From positions 8,078,866 to 8,142,865 of the forward strand of contig CM055103.1 of the NCBI GenBank assembly GCA_029204225.1: a DNA stretch of 64,000 bases, in the 5' to 3' direction. The stretch comes from Diphasiastrum complanatum. Taxonomy: Eukaryota; Streptophyta; Lycopodiopsida; Lycopodiales; Lycopodiaceae. Below, in pieces: positions 35,359-48,300 of the stretch. The first letter of the stretch is position 1. The number at the start of each line of letters is the position of its first letter. The translations under genes were made by a program, and so were the position numbers. A model generated the notes under the pieces. That model ran no database searches and was not told the origin of the DNA. It saw only the letters and a program-made list of their open reading frames with translations.

Positions 35359-36840
35359 TTACGCTTGTTCTATAGGTAGGCGTACCTTCAGATGATACAT
35401 GTTCTCTTTCTGTCTCCCTTGCATGATGAGGGTACTAGTGCTTGCATCAACCACATTGCATGCTTCATCTGTGAATGTCACACGCATGCCTGCATCTGCT
35501 ATCCTTGCAACAAATAGTAGGTCCTTCTGCAATGTAGACACATATAGGACATCGTCTAGTCTTCTATCTTTGTCGTTGGTGTTTAGCCATAGAGGCTCCA
35601 ATCATGTTCACTTCGTGTCGTGATCCATCTCCCATAATGATGTATCTGGAGGAGTCGATCTATCAAAAGTCAACTATCATCTATCTTGTTGTCACAAAAT
35701 GTGACGTAGCACCTGAGTCAAGAACAACATCTTGAACATCAGCCTAAGATGTAGCACATACATATGTACATAGATAGGCAGAGGGATTGTGGTTGGCTTG
35801 TTCTTCACCCATCTGTGAGGATTCTGGCTCCTCCACATATGATGAGTTGTTTGAGCTCTCCTTCCTTCCTTCTACCTTCTTGTTCCTTGGATTCTGGTAA
35901 CAATCCATGAAAGCATCTCTTCTTGTGACAGTGTATACACTCAATCTTCGAATTCAACCAACATTTATCCATAGTGTGCCTATCATGTCTACATCTAACA
36001 TAGGTCTTCTTCTCGCCACCTTGCTATCTGTTCTTGCTCCTGCCTTTCGATCTTCCTTCTTGATCTCCATCTCATCGCTATTTTTGAACTCCATTTCGGC
36101 TTGACTCCCTCTTAGGCTGAGGCTTCTTCTTTGGTTGATCTCGGCCATTGTAGAGAGCCTGATCAGACTCGTGTTTGTCGTCAAAGTGCTCTCGAGCCTT
36201 GACTTCTTCGTTGATGTCAATGATAGCCTTGTCGAAAGTCATATTCTGATCCTTCATCGGTAGAGTCCGGGTCATCTAGAATGATCTTGGAAGGGAGCGC
36301 AGCAGGTATGTGAGCTGCTTCTCTTGTGAGACCGCATGTTCTAGTCTGGCATTGTGTAGTGATAGGAACTGGTTCTTCATCTTCCTAATGAAGCTCGTTA
36401 GATCTTTATCGTACCATCTTAGATATATAAGCTGATCTTCCAGATGCATAATCTGATTTCATGACTTGGTCTGAAATCTTGTGATGACTGCATCCCACAT
36501 CTCTCTTGCGTCAGAGATAGTAGCAAGGTCAAGGGTGATGCTATCTTCGATGGAAGAAGATATGACGGTTATAGCCTTGTCATTCTTTGATTTCCATTCT
36601 CGAAGTTCTTTGCCTATGGTGGTGGGCATCTCTTCGGTGTCGTCCACCCATGGCCATTGTGCTTCTCCTCTCAATATGAGGGAAGTATTTACTTTCTAGG
36701 CCAAGAAACCCGTCTGTCTCTAGGACTGTGCATATCTTTGAATGGATGATGCTGATAGAAGCCATATTTTGTGCGACTTGGATTTGAGAACCTTAGTGTT
36801 CTGATATTGTGACCAAACAAGCTTTGATAAAACCTTGGAG
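35359..36840 (-). pseudogene. Copia gag and protease (minus-strand element)
   Basis: Protease tail at 35601-35359 (L-D-D-V-L-Y-V-S-T-L-Q-K-D-L-L). Zinc-knuckle remnant near 35900 (D-C-Y-Q-N-P-R-N-K). Gag body at 36674-36459 (I-E-D-S-I-T-L-D-L ... A-R-E-M-W-D-A-V) and N terminus at 36765 (M-A-S-I-S-I-I-H). A closely related Gag N-terminal piece is at 62840-63560 (I-E-D-S-I-T-L-D-L in both). Several frameshifts. Confidence 0.85.
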
Positions 36841-38173
36841 CTTTGATATCACTGTTGGAATTTCTATAAAGACAAACGAGACACTTTTCAACCTCACGCT
36901 CTGATACTACTATTGGAATTTGATGCAAAGATGACTCTTAGTGAGACACTCTTTGTCTTTTAGGTCTGATAATGCGCTCTTTGATTTTGATTCCTATGAT
37001 TAGTCAAAACTCTCAGCCGCAGTCACTGCTGCTAATTGAGATCTATCATCTTCCAAGCTTTAGATGGACATTGTGTATATATAATCATTCAACAAAATGA
37101 GCGTTTGTGCGAAATAGAAAAATTAACAGCTGAATGCACAAGCATAAAGACATTCAAGATTATACACAAGGGGAAGATGTGCAAATAGCATCTGTATACT
37201 CAATGATCTTTTTGAGCGCTGCTTGGCATACCGCACAATGTGTTGACGCAAAAGAATCTCTGTCTCTTACGAATTCTAACTCATCAAGTGGTCTCACTTA
37301 CTAGCGGACTCTGAGATCAACCAACCTATGCTTTGCAACTCTATTTTTTTCATAAACAAGTTTACAACAACAATTTTTCAGCGTTGTCTGTTTCCTAGAT
37401 CAACGCATCAACACAAGAGAGGTATTCTCTCTTAAGGGGAACTAGTTACTGCTAATTCTATGTCTAATTGTATGATGATGTGTGTTTGCTACTGCATGAC
37501 TATCACTCACCAATTCAAATCAAGCACTTGACAAACTGTGTCTGTGTCTATATCATCATTCTCATCGATCCTATATATAGAGGAACTGAAGAGATGATTA
37601 GTTTAAGCTACAAGATTAAAGAACAACATTAGTCTTAATCCTAATAGCTTTCGGATGCGCGTCATAGTAGTCCATGCAACCTATCGTTGTCCATCCATTT
37701 GCTAGGATCGTTTAGATGCAGTTATTAGGCTTCTTTCTTAGCCACCAGATAAGTTCAATCCTTTCCTTGCGGTGCCCCTACAGTCATGAACTTCGTTTGG
37801 AGCGTGAGGGCTTGGCAAGCTACCGCAAATAGATCGCAACGGGTGCTGGTGCGGTGACGGGCGCGGTTCGTCGCCATGTGAACTGCAAACATTTGAATGA
37901 TACCATAGTGAACTGCATTCGTTGACTTTGCGGTGCGGTTCGGCTTTCTGTCCTTTGCGGTACAGTTCGGCTTTGCAAAAAATGCGAAGACTGCGAAAAA
38001 ACTGAAGGTACTTAGAAATATGTTCTAAGTCGTATTTCTGCCATGTGTCGGCTTTTTTTTCGAAAAAAATGCGAAAGGTGCGAACTTTGCGAAACTTAGT
38101 TAAAATTGCAGCAGCTCAAAAAACATAAGAAAAAATACAATAGCTTCGATGGTCGAAACATTAAGTTTTTTCA
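36838..38173 (-). repeat. Primer site and 5' LTR of the minus-strand copia
   Basis: Minus strand: LTR ends ...TTCCAACA at 36853, followed by TGATATCAAAGCTC as primer site. A second, similar junction (TATCAGAGC next to ATTCCAATA) lies about 60 bp further into the LTR at 36896-36915. The LTR is about 1.3 kb; its other end TGAAAAAACTTAATG at 38173 matches the truncated 3' LTR. Related LTR start at 63603. Confidence 0.8.
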
Positions 38174-40930
38174 TTAAGACCTCCTTGCAAGTTCGTAAAG
38201 ATTGGCTAGCACCAAAAGGACAGTGACAAAGGTTCTCAGCCCAGATCGCATTCAAAAATCCTTCAAAACTATTGTCAGCCCATACTTTGCCTACCCATAC
38301 TTCACCTACAAGAACCCTCGCCAAGCCCCCTATAGTGGTAAAGTACTAAAATATATCATATATCAAAAAGGCAAAGGTTCTTGATTAAAAAATTCAAAAA
38401 AATTCAAAAAAATTGTCGAATCTGCTAGTGACTTGACCCGCGAATCACTCGTTCAATCCTACACAAGTCATACCGTTCAATGTTGGGGGCCAACGCAATC
38501 CCCTAGACTCCACCCTTCAAGGCCTCAAACGGAGAGGCCCCAGACACCACCTTCTCGACAACATCGTTGCCGATCGTTCTTTCACATTGGTTACCATCTA
38601 CACTGCCACAATGTTCACTTTTTAATATCATCTCCATTCCGTGTTTCATCCCTTCTTGACATTGATTTTCATATGTATTAGTATAACCTTCATCTTGTTC
38701 ATCTGTTATATCCATATGTTACACCACTTTCTATTTTTTGTTCATAATTTTTTCATCCATATTGATCAATTTTTTATTTACACTTTTATTTTTTGTTTCA
38801 ATTTTTCTTTTTGGGACACCACCATTGTACTGGCACTGAACCTTATGTGAGCTCACTTCACGAGTTAATAAATGACAATTTATGCAAATTGCTTCTATCG
38901 AGATTAAACTATGGTATCACTTTACATAATTGTGAGGATGAGTGTGCATGGAATTTACTTTCTTAGAAGCAAAAATTTCAACTTGAACCAATTTTTGCAT
39001 AAACAAAAATGGGAAATTTATATATGCTAACCAAAAGTTGTTCAAGTTCTTATCAATACACTCATGAACATCACCTCAAATGCATAAGATTTGACACCAA
39101 CATGAGTACACAAAATACCTTGCTTTTTTATTGGTAAGAATTTTATTTCCTAAGGACACTATGGCTACTAAAGGCTGACCTATTGGTCCATGCTCTTGAT
39201 GTTAAGGGAGGATCATAGCTCTATTCTATTGCAATTGTTCATTATGCTTTTCAAACACTCTTACTCATATGTTAAGTGATTATATTAATCTTCACCTTTA
39301 GTTTGCATGTCTCAACATTAATAAGGAACTCCTACACATTCATCATATGCATCTTCTCTAAACATCTTAAGAATTGGTGGTGCAAATGTTTATAGGACTA
39401 GCATATTGCATGCTTTCATTAGGAGACTTTTCTTTGATCATGGTTTTGCAATGGGATTTCCCCTTGCTACTTTGCCCAACAAGATGTCCAAAGCAAAGAC
39501 TGAGATAGATCATGTTCACATGAGTTGAATTTCATCATAAAACTCATAATTCAACCATCCCAAGATTTTGTATTACCACCCTTGTGCTCCTCGCAAACAT
39601 GATACGCTCGTCCTAAGCGTGAACTGATTCACAGCAAATGGGTTCGCTTCTCATCATGATAGCTATCTCTTTGCACAAATTAAAGACAACCTGTTTTTCT
39701 ACTCAAGTCTCAACATAGTTTCTATGTGCGTTTTCACAAGAAATATTTCACTCAAGCAATGCCAAATCAATAAACTTCAATTTTGTGTACAAAGATGCCA
39801 CCTATTTTTATTGTTATATACATCATTTAGAGTTTCCTGGTTTTGAGCTGCTATGTCCTGTCTTCTGATATCCCGTCGAGGCGCAGCCGGGATATGAGCT
39901 TGATAACTTCAACATGTGTAATGTGGTCTCCAGAAGCAGCTGGAATTCGAGCACGGCCCTTCAAAATCGCTGAGAACGGCCTGCATCTCCCTTAATAAAT
40001 CTTTGATCATGACATAAGCTGACAAGATTTATGCACATGCAAAAAATATTGTGACAGTTTTTTATGCATGCATGCATGTCTTCTGGCTGGATTTATGGAA
40101 GAGATGGCAAACACCGACGAAGTGGGCGTGATAAGCTGCTGCTAAACTGCACCTGGGTGGGTTCTGAGCAAGTTGCTGATTCATGGCTCATGCCCTTCAC
40201 GGTTTCAGATGCGAAATTATTTATAAACAAGTGCTGGCACATCACATGAGCATGTGTAAGCTGCAGGACATGTTCAAACAAGAGCGTCAAGATTATAATA
40301 CCAACTTGTATGAGCTGGAGACTACAAAGATCTAATTGTGTTGAGCTTATCTGGACTATTGCGGCTTGCATTCAACGGTGCGAAATGGATTAAGGTGCTC
40401 ACAAAGATACGCTGGACTGAAAAATATTGCTCATATCTGGATTCATCGATGCGAATCCTTGACGCATTACATTGTTGAGCTCCATGTTTCCCCTAACAAA
40501 CAGTGTCCTGTTTACTTTTGTGGCTAATGGTGTTGGGTCTGCACTGATGGTGCTGTTCAAATATGATGGACTGCATCTGCATCGCCTTCGAGATAGATAA
40601 CCTTGTGCTTTGGATATGGCTGCAGTAGTAATTGTCTGTTTTCAGGATCCCAAACAAACGTGAATGGTCGATGGTTTGATCCTCCATCTGCAGCACTGTG
40701 CTCATGTGGGCAATTTTCAGAGGGAGTGTTGCAACATTGTCTGTGGATCAGCACGCCTGCAGGTACAGAAATCACATGAACAACGTACAAGCAATAACAA
40801 ACACAATCATACAAAACACAATCATATGGAAAGCAAGATGTAGATCAAGGTAATGCTGTGTGCTCTGGTTTTCTTTGTGTTTTGGAGGCATCTCCACTAG
40901 CGCAATTTTTATCAAAATTTGTATTTGCAA
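38174..40930. other. No gene seen
   Basis: Short unsupported frames only. A-rich runs (38385-38415), T-rich DNA (38620-38800) and otherwise unremarkable AT-rich sequence. An 85-codon minus frame at 40814-40557 has no domain I recognise. Confidence 0.5.
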
Positions 40931-41106
40931 AATCCAGCTGTCTTACTAAGACAGCTGGATTAGTAGCTGATTCTGCCAGAATCAGCACCCTTGCACCCGA
41001 GCATTACGCAGGGGAAGGCCTCTATCCCTCGGGCCTTCCATGCTGGTTAGGGCCTGCCTGAGGGCGGGACTCCCAGCACGGAAGGCCCTCGTGCAGGGCC
41101 TTCCCC
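40931..41106. other. Cluster of consecutive hairpins, GC-rich at its right half
   Basis: Three perfect or near-perfect inverted repeats in a row. AATCCAGCTGTC (40931-40942) pairs with 40950-40961, loop 7. GCTGATTCTG (40966-40975) pairs with 40977-40986, loop 1. GGGCCTTCCATGCTGG (41031-41046) pairs with 41073-41088 with one mismatch, enclosed by GGGGAAGGCC (41011-41020) pairing with 41097-41106. The local GC content is far above the neighbours. Candidates are a foldback or MITE-like element or a small-RNA precursor. Confidence 0.65.
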
Positions 41107-41309
41107 CCCACAAGAAGTGTAGTGTCGTATGTCATTCTGTCCATTATATGCATTACACATATACTTGCCAAGAGAATGACCTTACAAGGTCATGATCAGC
41201 CCATATGGCAAGAAATCAAAGCCCTAACTCACAACTTCCCATTACTAACTAGCATTTGACGTGACTCACATTATCCAATTGGGCTTATGAAATGTATGAC
41301 AATAAACCC

Positions 41310-42100
41310 ACATACCCTCTCTCATTTCATAGCCTGATTATCAATCATTCCTATCCTCTTTATTTCCTATCCCTAATTGATCTCTTAATGCAATGAAACA
41401 TCGCTTTACTAAGGGCTTAGTCATGAATATGTCTGCCCAACATATGACTTGTCTGGCAACATTCAAGCAAAAGAGTCCCTTCCTGCATCAACTCATGCAC
41501 TAAATGGTATCGTATTCCAATGTGTTTGCTTCTTTTGTGAAAACTTGCATTCTTGCTAAGAAACAAGCATCTTTGGTTATCATTGATAATTTCATTCGTT
41601 TGTTTCAATTCCCAGCTCCTCCATTAGTTTTTCAACAACACATATACCTTGGCAGCATGACATACTTCCATATACTCTGCTAAGTGCTTCCGTTAATAAG
41701 AGTGTTGTTGAAGTCTTCGTTTTACAACTTCAACTCACACACCCTCCTCCCATCATGAAGACATATCCACAAGTATATCTTCGATTATACTAATCTTTTG
41801 GTCTGATCAACAAACCCCAGTCATGTGAGTAATGTTATCGTCCAATGAAACATACATTTGAGTCATAGCTTGACTGTCTTCATGAAACCAATTTTGTTGG
41901 CTTGTAATGTGTTGAGTAGCACATGAATCCAAATACCAAGGATCAACATCTTGTCGGTCTTCATTTGCCATGCCAATGTTGTTTCATCGGCTTCCTTTTC
42001 AAAGTCCATCAAACATTCTGTTGTATTAGCATGTTGTTGTTGTTTTTAGGTTTGAGGATTCAACAATCTTCCAGCAAATGTCCAGGCTATTTGCAAAAAT
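41310..42100 (-). pseudogene. Copia relic: zinc knuckle, protease, RNase H with the middle deleted
   Basis: Minus strand: C-K-(stop)-P-G-H-L-L-E-D-C zinc knuckle at 42097-42065; protease W-Y-L-D-S-C-A-T-Q-H-I-T near 41950-41900; then directly RNase H with N-D-N-Q-R and K-R-S-K-H-I-G-I-R-Y-H-L at 41608-41417. Integrase and RT are gone. Purine-rich GAGAGAGGG then ATGTGGG near 41320-41312 may be its PPT and LTR start. Confidence 0.75.
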
Positions 42101-42289
42101 AGCTTTGATTTTGATGAAGTTGAGTTTGAATTTGTGCCTTGTTCTAAATTCGAATTAGGATTCGACTTTCATACTTTACATACATTCTTTGACGTCTTCT
42201 TCTTATCAAATTTTTTCAAATAAAGAACTTTTGATTCTAGTGTTGAATAGGATGATAAAGATTCATTTCTCCGGATCTCTTCCTACAAT

Positions 42290-42810
42290 AGCATAGATGA
42301 AACTTCTACATCTTGAAAAATCAAAGAAAAACCATAAAAAATTCAAAAAAATCATTGTAAAAAACCAAAAAAATTCAGATCTTCATAAGAACCTTCGTAG
42401 AGCTCTCTGAAGTTCCGTCTCTATGAGAAAATGGCACAGAGAAGCTTGCGAAGATTAGTTCCCAGTTTAAGTGCTCTTGCGAAGGTTTCCAATGGAAAAA
42501 AGACGAAAAAATCAAGCAGAACCCTCGTTGACACCAAAAATTTTAGTTCCAGTGGCTAGGAACTTTTGCAGAGAATTCTGAAGTTCCATCTTAGTGAAAC
42601 AAGGACACAAAAGAGTCTGCGAAGGTTATTTTGATTCCAATGAGTAGAAAATTGGATTTGAGAGCCTAAAAATCACTAAAATCAGAAAATCTATCAAATT
42701 CTCGCACAAGTAACTTTCGCAAAGCATCACATTGGCTTCAGAGTGTCATTTTATATAAGTGATAAATTCTGCAAGAGTTAGTACAAATTATTGGTGAATA
42801 TTAGAGCAAA
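42290..42810 (+). repeat. Fragment of a gypsy 5' leader
   Basis: Matches 50725-51240 in order: 'aaaatcaaagaaaaa', 'cttcataagaac', 'gccctctgaagttcc', 'cacagagaagcttgcga', 'agaattctgaagttcc'. It is a detached copy of the untranslated leader of the 50-60 kb gypsy lineage and carries the same repeated 'cgcaga/gcgaag' words. Confidence 0.75.
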
Positions 42811-42829
42811 AAGGGGTTCTTGAACCCTC

Positions 42830-43767
42830 GCAGTCAAATGGTCTTGTTGAGAGAGAAAATAGAACCTTGGTCGAATTGACAAAGTGCATGTTATCACATT
42901 CAACATTCTGAAGTCCTTCTGGGCTGAAGCTATTTCTACTATAGCTTATATTCAGAATAGATGTTCTACTAAAGGCCTCTCAAACAAAACACCATACGAA
43001 GTTTGGACAGGCTCCAAAGGCTTCTTTATCGAACTTATGAGTTTTTGGATGTATTGCTTATGAGCAAATTTCGCATGATCTCAGAAAGAAGCTTGACTTC
43101 TAGAGTATTAAGTCTGTTTTCATTAGCTACACTACTTTATATAAAGCTTATAAGTTGTTTGATTTTGTCGAGTCAATGATATTCACTAGTCGGGATGTCA
43201 TCTTCATCGAAGATCAGTTTATCAACCTCAAATGTAAGGGAAAAGCTCATATATCTGAACTATCGGATTCTCCTAACATATTGAATTTTTCAGTTTAAAA
43301 GCCGACTATTCCTATTGAAGGTCCAAGCTCATCTACTCTCGATGAACAACTCATTAACAATAAATCCAAAGAAGATGATGTTGCAGTCCAGCAACTACAG
43401 CATGATGAAGGCTATCAACTTCGATCATCAACCAGAAGATCGACAAGAGTCAGCAGACCACCTATCAGGTATATCGACGAGTCTACAGCTTCCCTTATTC
43501 AAGAGCTGACGACTGTTGAAGAGGCACTCAGTCAACCCAATTCTAATCTAAGAAGATATGGATAAAGAGTATTCATCTCTTATCAAGAACCAAACATGGA
43601 CAACTGTCGAATTACCTGCCAGCAGAAATGTAATTGATTGGAAATCGTTGTTCAAAATCAAGTACAAGGTAGGGATGGAAGTATCGATTGAAGAAAGTCT
43701 GAACTTGTCACCAGAGAATTCTCTTAGGTACACAATGTTGACTACATTGAGACCTTCAGTCCGATAG
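42830..43767 (+). pseudogene. Copia integrase and RT N-terminal scrap
   Basis: Starts at the integrase Glu motif (S-N-G-L-V-E-R-E-N-R-T) and passes through N-R-C-S-T-K-G-L and V-W-T-G-S-K to a linker with R-S-T-R. RT then begins with M-D-K-E-Y-S-S-L-I-K-N-Q-T-W and stops at about 43767. It is the same family as 27317-33091. The right end is a sharp join to a minus-strand copia. Confidence 0.8.
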
Positions 43768-45303
43768 ACCATATCTTGACAATACACACACATCCACATG
43801 AAAATTCTCAAACATGAGATAGAACAAGTAAAATAAACTTGAACAACACTTCCTTGCTACTCCTTTGACCTTACTTGAGTCTTCAATAAGCTTCAAAAAC
43901 ATATCCATAACATCTTTGCCAATTGACTCTCCTTAGATGCTCTTGACTAGCTCCAAATTGCCAATTTTCCTTTTGCCTTGTTGAAGCCCTTTGAGATCAA
44001 TCTCTTGATCATCAACTTGATCATCAAACTTATTGAACAAAATTTGTTTTCCAGATCCATTACTAGCTATAAAAACATGAAAACATCCAATAGCTTTCTT
44101 GTCCTTAGGTAACTCCATCAATCTCCATGTTCCATTCTTCATACGAGCTTGATACTCAAGATCCATTGCTTGGTTCCACTCTTCTTTCCTTGCTTCATCT
44201 ACACTTGTAGGTTCATCAAAAGAGGTTAGGAAAGAAAAATAATTTCCAAAAACTACTTGCTTACCCTTTTCATCATATGTGAGCCTTGAAGGTACTTGTC
44301 TTTCCCTTGATGTTCTCCTTGGCTTTTGACTTGATGAAGGTCCATCATCATCGCCATCTAAAGTAGGATCCTTTACATCAACATCAAGAATGTTAGATCC
44401 ATCCGCATCATCATCAATAGTACTTGAAGACACTTTTGGAATGCCTCATAAAAAATGACATCTCTACCACAATCACTTTGTTAGTAGTAGGAATGTAAAC
44501 CTTGTAGGCTTTACTCACCTCACTATATTCAACAAAAAAGCCTTTCCTTGAAGATGGATCCTCCTTGGTCCTATCATTAAGAGTAATGTTGACATAGCAT
44601 GTGCATCCAAAAGTTCTTAGAAAGTTGACACTCGGCCTCCTCTTGAATAGCATCTCAAAAGGTGTCCTTCCATCCAAAATAGCACTCGGCCACCTATTGC
44701 ACAAGAAATTGGCACACAAAAAAGGTTGATCCCAAAATGGTTTATCAAGATTAGCACTTAACCTCATGGCTTTAGCACTTTCACATAAAGTCCTATTCCT
44801 CCTTTCAGCCATCCCATTTTGTTGTGAGGTCCTTGGTGTTGTATACTCCCTCTTGATCCCATGCTCATCACAAATGGACTTGAACTTGGTAGATATGTAC
44901 TCACCACCATTTTCACTTCTTAAGCACTTGATCCTTGTGGAAAATTGGTTGTCTCTTGCATTCTTGAACTTAAAAAAGGCATCATATACTTCATCCTTGT
45001 TTTTAGTAGATAGATCCAACAAAATCTACTAAAATCATCAATGAAAGTTACATACATCTTAGCTCCACTATTGCTAATTGTAGTAATTCCATGAATATCT
45101 GAATGTACAAGTTGAAAAGGCTTTGTAGATCTAGATGTAGATCTAGTATAAGGTAGTCTATGTGACTTAGACAAAGCACAAGACTCACAAACATGATTGA
45201 TGCCACTTAAGGAACTTGGAAGACCTATCACAACCTTCTTTCTAGCCATTACCTCCAATGACTTGAAGTTGAGGTGTCCCATCCTTTTATGCCAAACCTC
45301 TTG
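43768..45303 (-). pseudogene. Second copy of the RT-replaced copia, truncated at both ends
   Basis: Matches 13428-14970 closely. Minus strand: pre-integrase zinc (G-H-L-N-F-K-S-L ... C-E-S-C), V-H-S-D-I-H-G, R-S-E-N-G-G-E-Y (second catalytic Asp now Glu), S-Q-Q-N-G-M-A-E-R, linker V-P-S-R-L-T-Y and RT start W-R-L-M-E-L-P-K-D-K-K-A-I-G-C. It then runs in the same frame into the captured text (F-H-V-F-I-A-S-N-G-S-G-K). A TAA at 43935-43933 follows; beyond it the frame is open to the truncation. This copy shows the original in-frame fusion better than 11490-16480. Confidence 0.85.
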
Positions 45304-48300
45304 AATCCCATAATTTTTTTAACTTCTATCCTTGTTTTTTTGAGGATTTTATCCATGAGTGATTCTTATTTTTAGGGCTAAGCCCAATCAGATTTGTAGA
45401 TCAAAATTAGGTCATGTCGTTATGCCATAGGTAATAGTGGTATGAAACTCAATCTCAACAATCCATTTATGTACGACGTGCTGATGCGGCTTATGTCTCG
45501 TCATCTTGTCAAACTTCAATTGTGGCTTGAAGAATTAACTTGTGGATAATATTCATAATTGGTAGAGGTGTGAACATTATCTCGTTCATTAACACTAGCA
45601 TAGGTATTTTATTTTGGTTTGTTTTGTCTTTATGGCCACATGTAGAAAAAATTGACATGAGCACAAAATGGACAACATGGAAAGTGGCGACATGAATGCC
45701 CATATTGCACCATATTGTGAGAGTTTTTAGCCTTCTTGTGACCGTGGCTCTAGAGAATAAGAAAGCTGACAATCATTAGCCATGAGTGTATAGGTGCATG
45801 CACCTAGCTATTATGTATGCATAGGCCAACCACCATCGTAGGCCAATATAACAAGATTGGTGTTGCTTGGCAGAGGATGACAAATCCAACTGCAACTTTA
45901 GGTTGGGTCCATGTCCTATTATTGAGATGTGGAATAATCCTAAACAGGGGCACCAATATACCTCCAATTGTTACGTCCATGTCCAGTTATTGAGATTTGG
46001 AATAATCCTAAACATGGGCACCAAGGTACCTCCAATTATTGACTTTATAAGTTATGCCTTGAAACTCCATGTAAGGCCATATTTGAATTTAATGACCTCA
46101 AGAGTACACATATTGTCAACCCTTCTTGGTATTATTATCAATTCATGGATGCTTCTTAATATAATTAGATTTATCAACCCGTGGGTAGGAAACACCAACT
46201 TATTGCCTATGGGAATGTAAAGTTAATGACCAAAAAGTTAAGAGTAGGTACTCTCATTTTGAATGGAGGTAACTAGAGTGGCCTAAAAAAAACAAGAACA
46301 TCCATTTATCCATTCCGAGATAAAAATTCTTTCGATTTTTGTTAGAGCACAGTCTTGATGAGTTCTAGAATCATTCTTCAAATATGTATGCATTTGTCTA
46401 TAGCAATGTATGTTATATGCGATGCAACATTTGATGTTTTTAATTTTGAATTGTTGATGACTTGGTCCACTTTACTGCAATGTTAGATGAGGGTGGGGCC
46501 GCGTGCAAAATACTCTCCTTGGTTCCGCATGGTGGTGGGCCCATGAATGCTATGGCATCTATACCTTGTCTAGATGAAGCGCCATGGATGTTTGTCGGTA
46601 TTATCAACTCATGGATGCTTCTTGGTATTATCAACTATCAACCTATGGGATCAAATAAAATACGAAGCACAACTCAAATAGGAAACAACTTAGTGCATCG
46701 TCTGTGGGAATGTAAAGTTAAAGTTAAGAGTAAGTACTTTGATTTTGGATGTGACTAAGTAGAGATCGGCCTCTCAACTATCCTCTCACGAAGGCAACAA
46801 TAAAAATTCTTTTTCTTGCAATCGTTTGTTAGAACAAAGTCTTGATACATTTGTGTATGGTGGCGATGGATCTGATATGCAACTAAGCATTTGAAGTGGT
46901 CAATTTTGAATAGCTGATGACTTGATCCACGTTAGTGTGTAAGGAGCTGTGTGGAGCAAGCTCATCCAAGGGTCATGCACCACATCCAATCGGCCTCCTG
47001 ACGGTAACCTTTCCTTTCATAACGCAACTTCATCCATGCCTACTCAGTGAGCCCCGGGATACATTGCGCACACGCACCCACGCCCCGCCCCCTCCCACTC
47101 CCCCTCCCACCCATTTTTGCCAACCTATCACAATATTTGCGAACGATCAGCGCATCTTTTACCTCCAACAAGTACAACAGTACCTCAGCTTGCACACAAC
47201 ACCCGACAACAGCTCAAACCCATATCCAAAACAGTGTACGGAAAGGCGAGCTGCTACATCAGCAACGCCTACGCTCAAGACTGTATTCCTATACTCCAAA
47301 ATCTCTGGCAGACACTAGCGGATGATTGCCCAGGCGGCTTCAGACTTGCAGCCTCACTTGATGTCCCGGGGTCTGGCTTTGTGGGTTATTCGGTTATTGG
47401 ACTCGTTTAAGCAATTTCTGACAATGAAATGCGTGTTGTTGTTATGAGGAGTCAAGACTCAAGACTCACAGTTTCTGAGCAAACAGTGACACCTTAGTTG
47501 TGCTCTTAATTAAATATTGTAGCAATAACTGCTTAAATAAAGTGCATCACTATCTTCCACCTAGTGGAAAAAGAAGTTTGGTCTACATTTGTCTACTGAG
47601 CCTTTTGATGAGCTGATGTATGCACTAGACTCTGATGTCTTCCTCTTCTATGAAGTTGCTTATGGATTACCTTTCTCTTAGCGTGTTTGTGGATCTACTT
47701 GCTTCATTACTTTGAGTGGTCTCGTACAATGTTCTTAACTGATTGCTGTGCAAAATTCTAAATGCATTAAGTTTGTGTGATCACAATATTTTCTCTGCTT
47801 TTGTGTTGATGGCTTACAATTCTAAATTAATATTTTCAAGAACATAGTTTTCGAGATCAGTCACCATGATGTACACCATTATTACATTATATTCTAACTT
47901 CAAAACAATATAAGACTTTTCATACTCAAAACACTCGCGAGTCGCGACCACACTCCAGTTTCCTATTTGTTTCTAGTTTCAGAATTTAGAAATAAAGCAT
48001 AAGTTATAACGCATTGTTTGCTTGATGATCCTGATCTGTACTTGAAAATCATGCCTCTCCGCAGACGCAGAATAATTTGTAACAAGGAAATGGAAGAGCT
48101 TGAGAGACTGTACATTCAGGGGCTTTTGATAGGATACGTGCAACTAGGCTGTCTGAAAGATGCTTTCAGGAGCTTGAGACAATCCAGGAAGAAGACCCAT
48201 CCGTTATAAACATAAGGAACAACATTTGTCTCTTCTTCAATAGACACTCACTTGTTACCATCAAAGCATTTCAAAATATGACTTAGTATGATCATCAAGC

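Noticed and set aside
38385-38420. Poly-A-like run as a retrocopy tail
   Set aside because: Interrupted 'aaaaaattc' units and no gene sequence upstream on either strand.
40557-40814. 85-codon minus-strand frame with several Cys and His
   Set aside because: No regular metal-binding spacing and no family resemblance; overlapped by another frame.
46935-47410. Overlapping frames of 92-127 codons suggesting a secreted protein gene
   Set aside because: Three frames are open at once in C-rich DNA, and no signal peptide or domain stands out.
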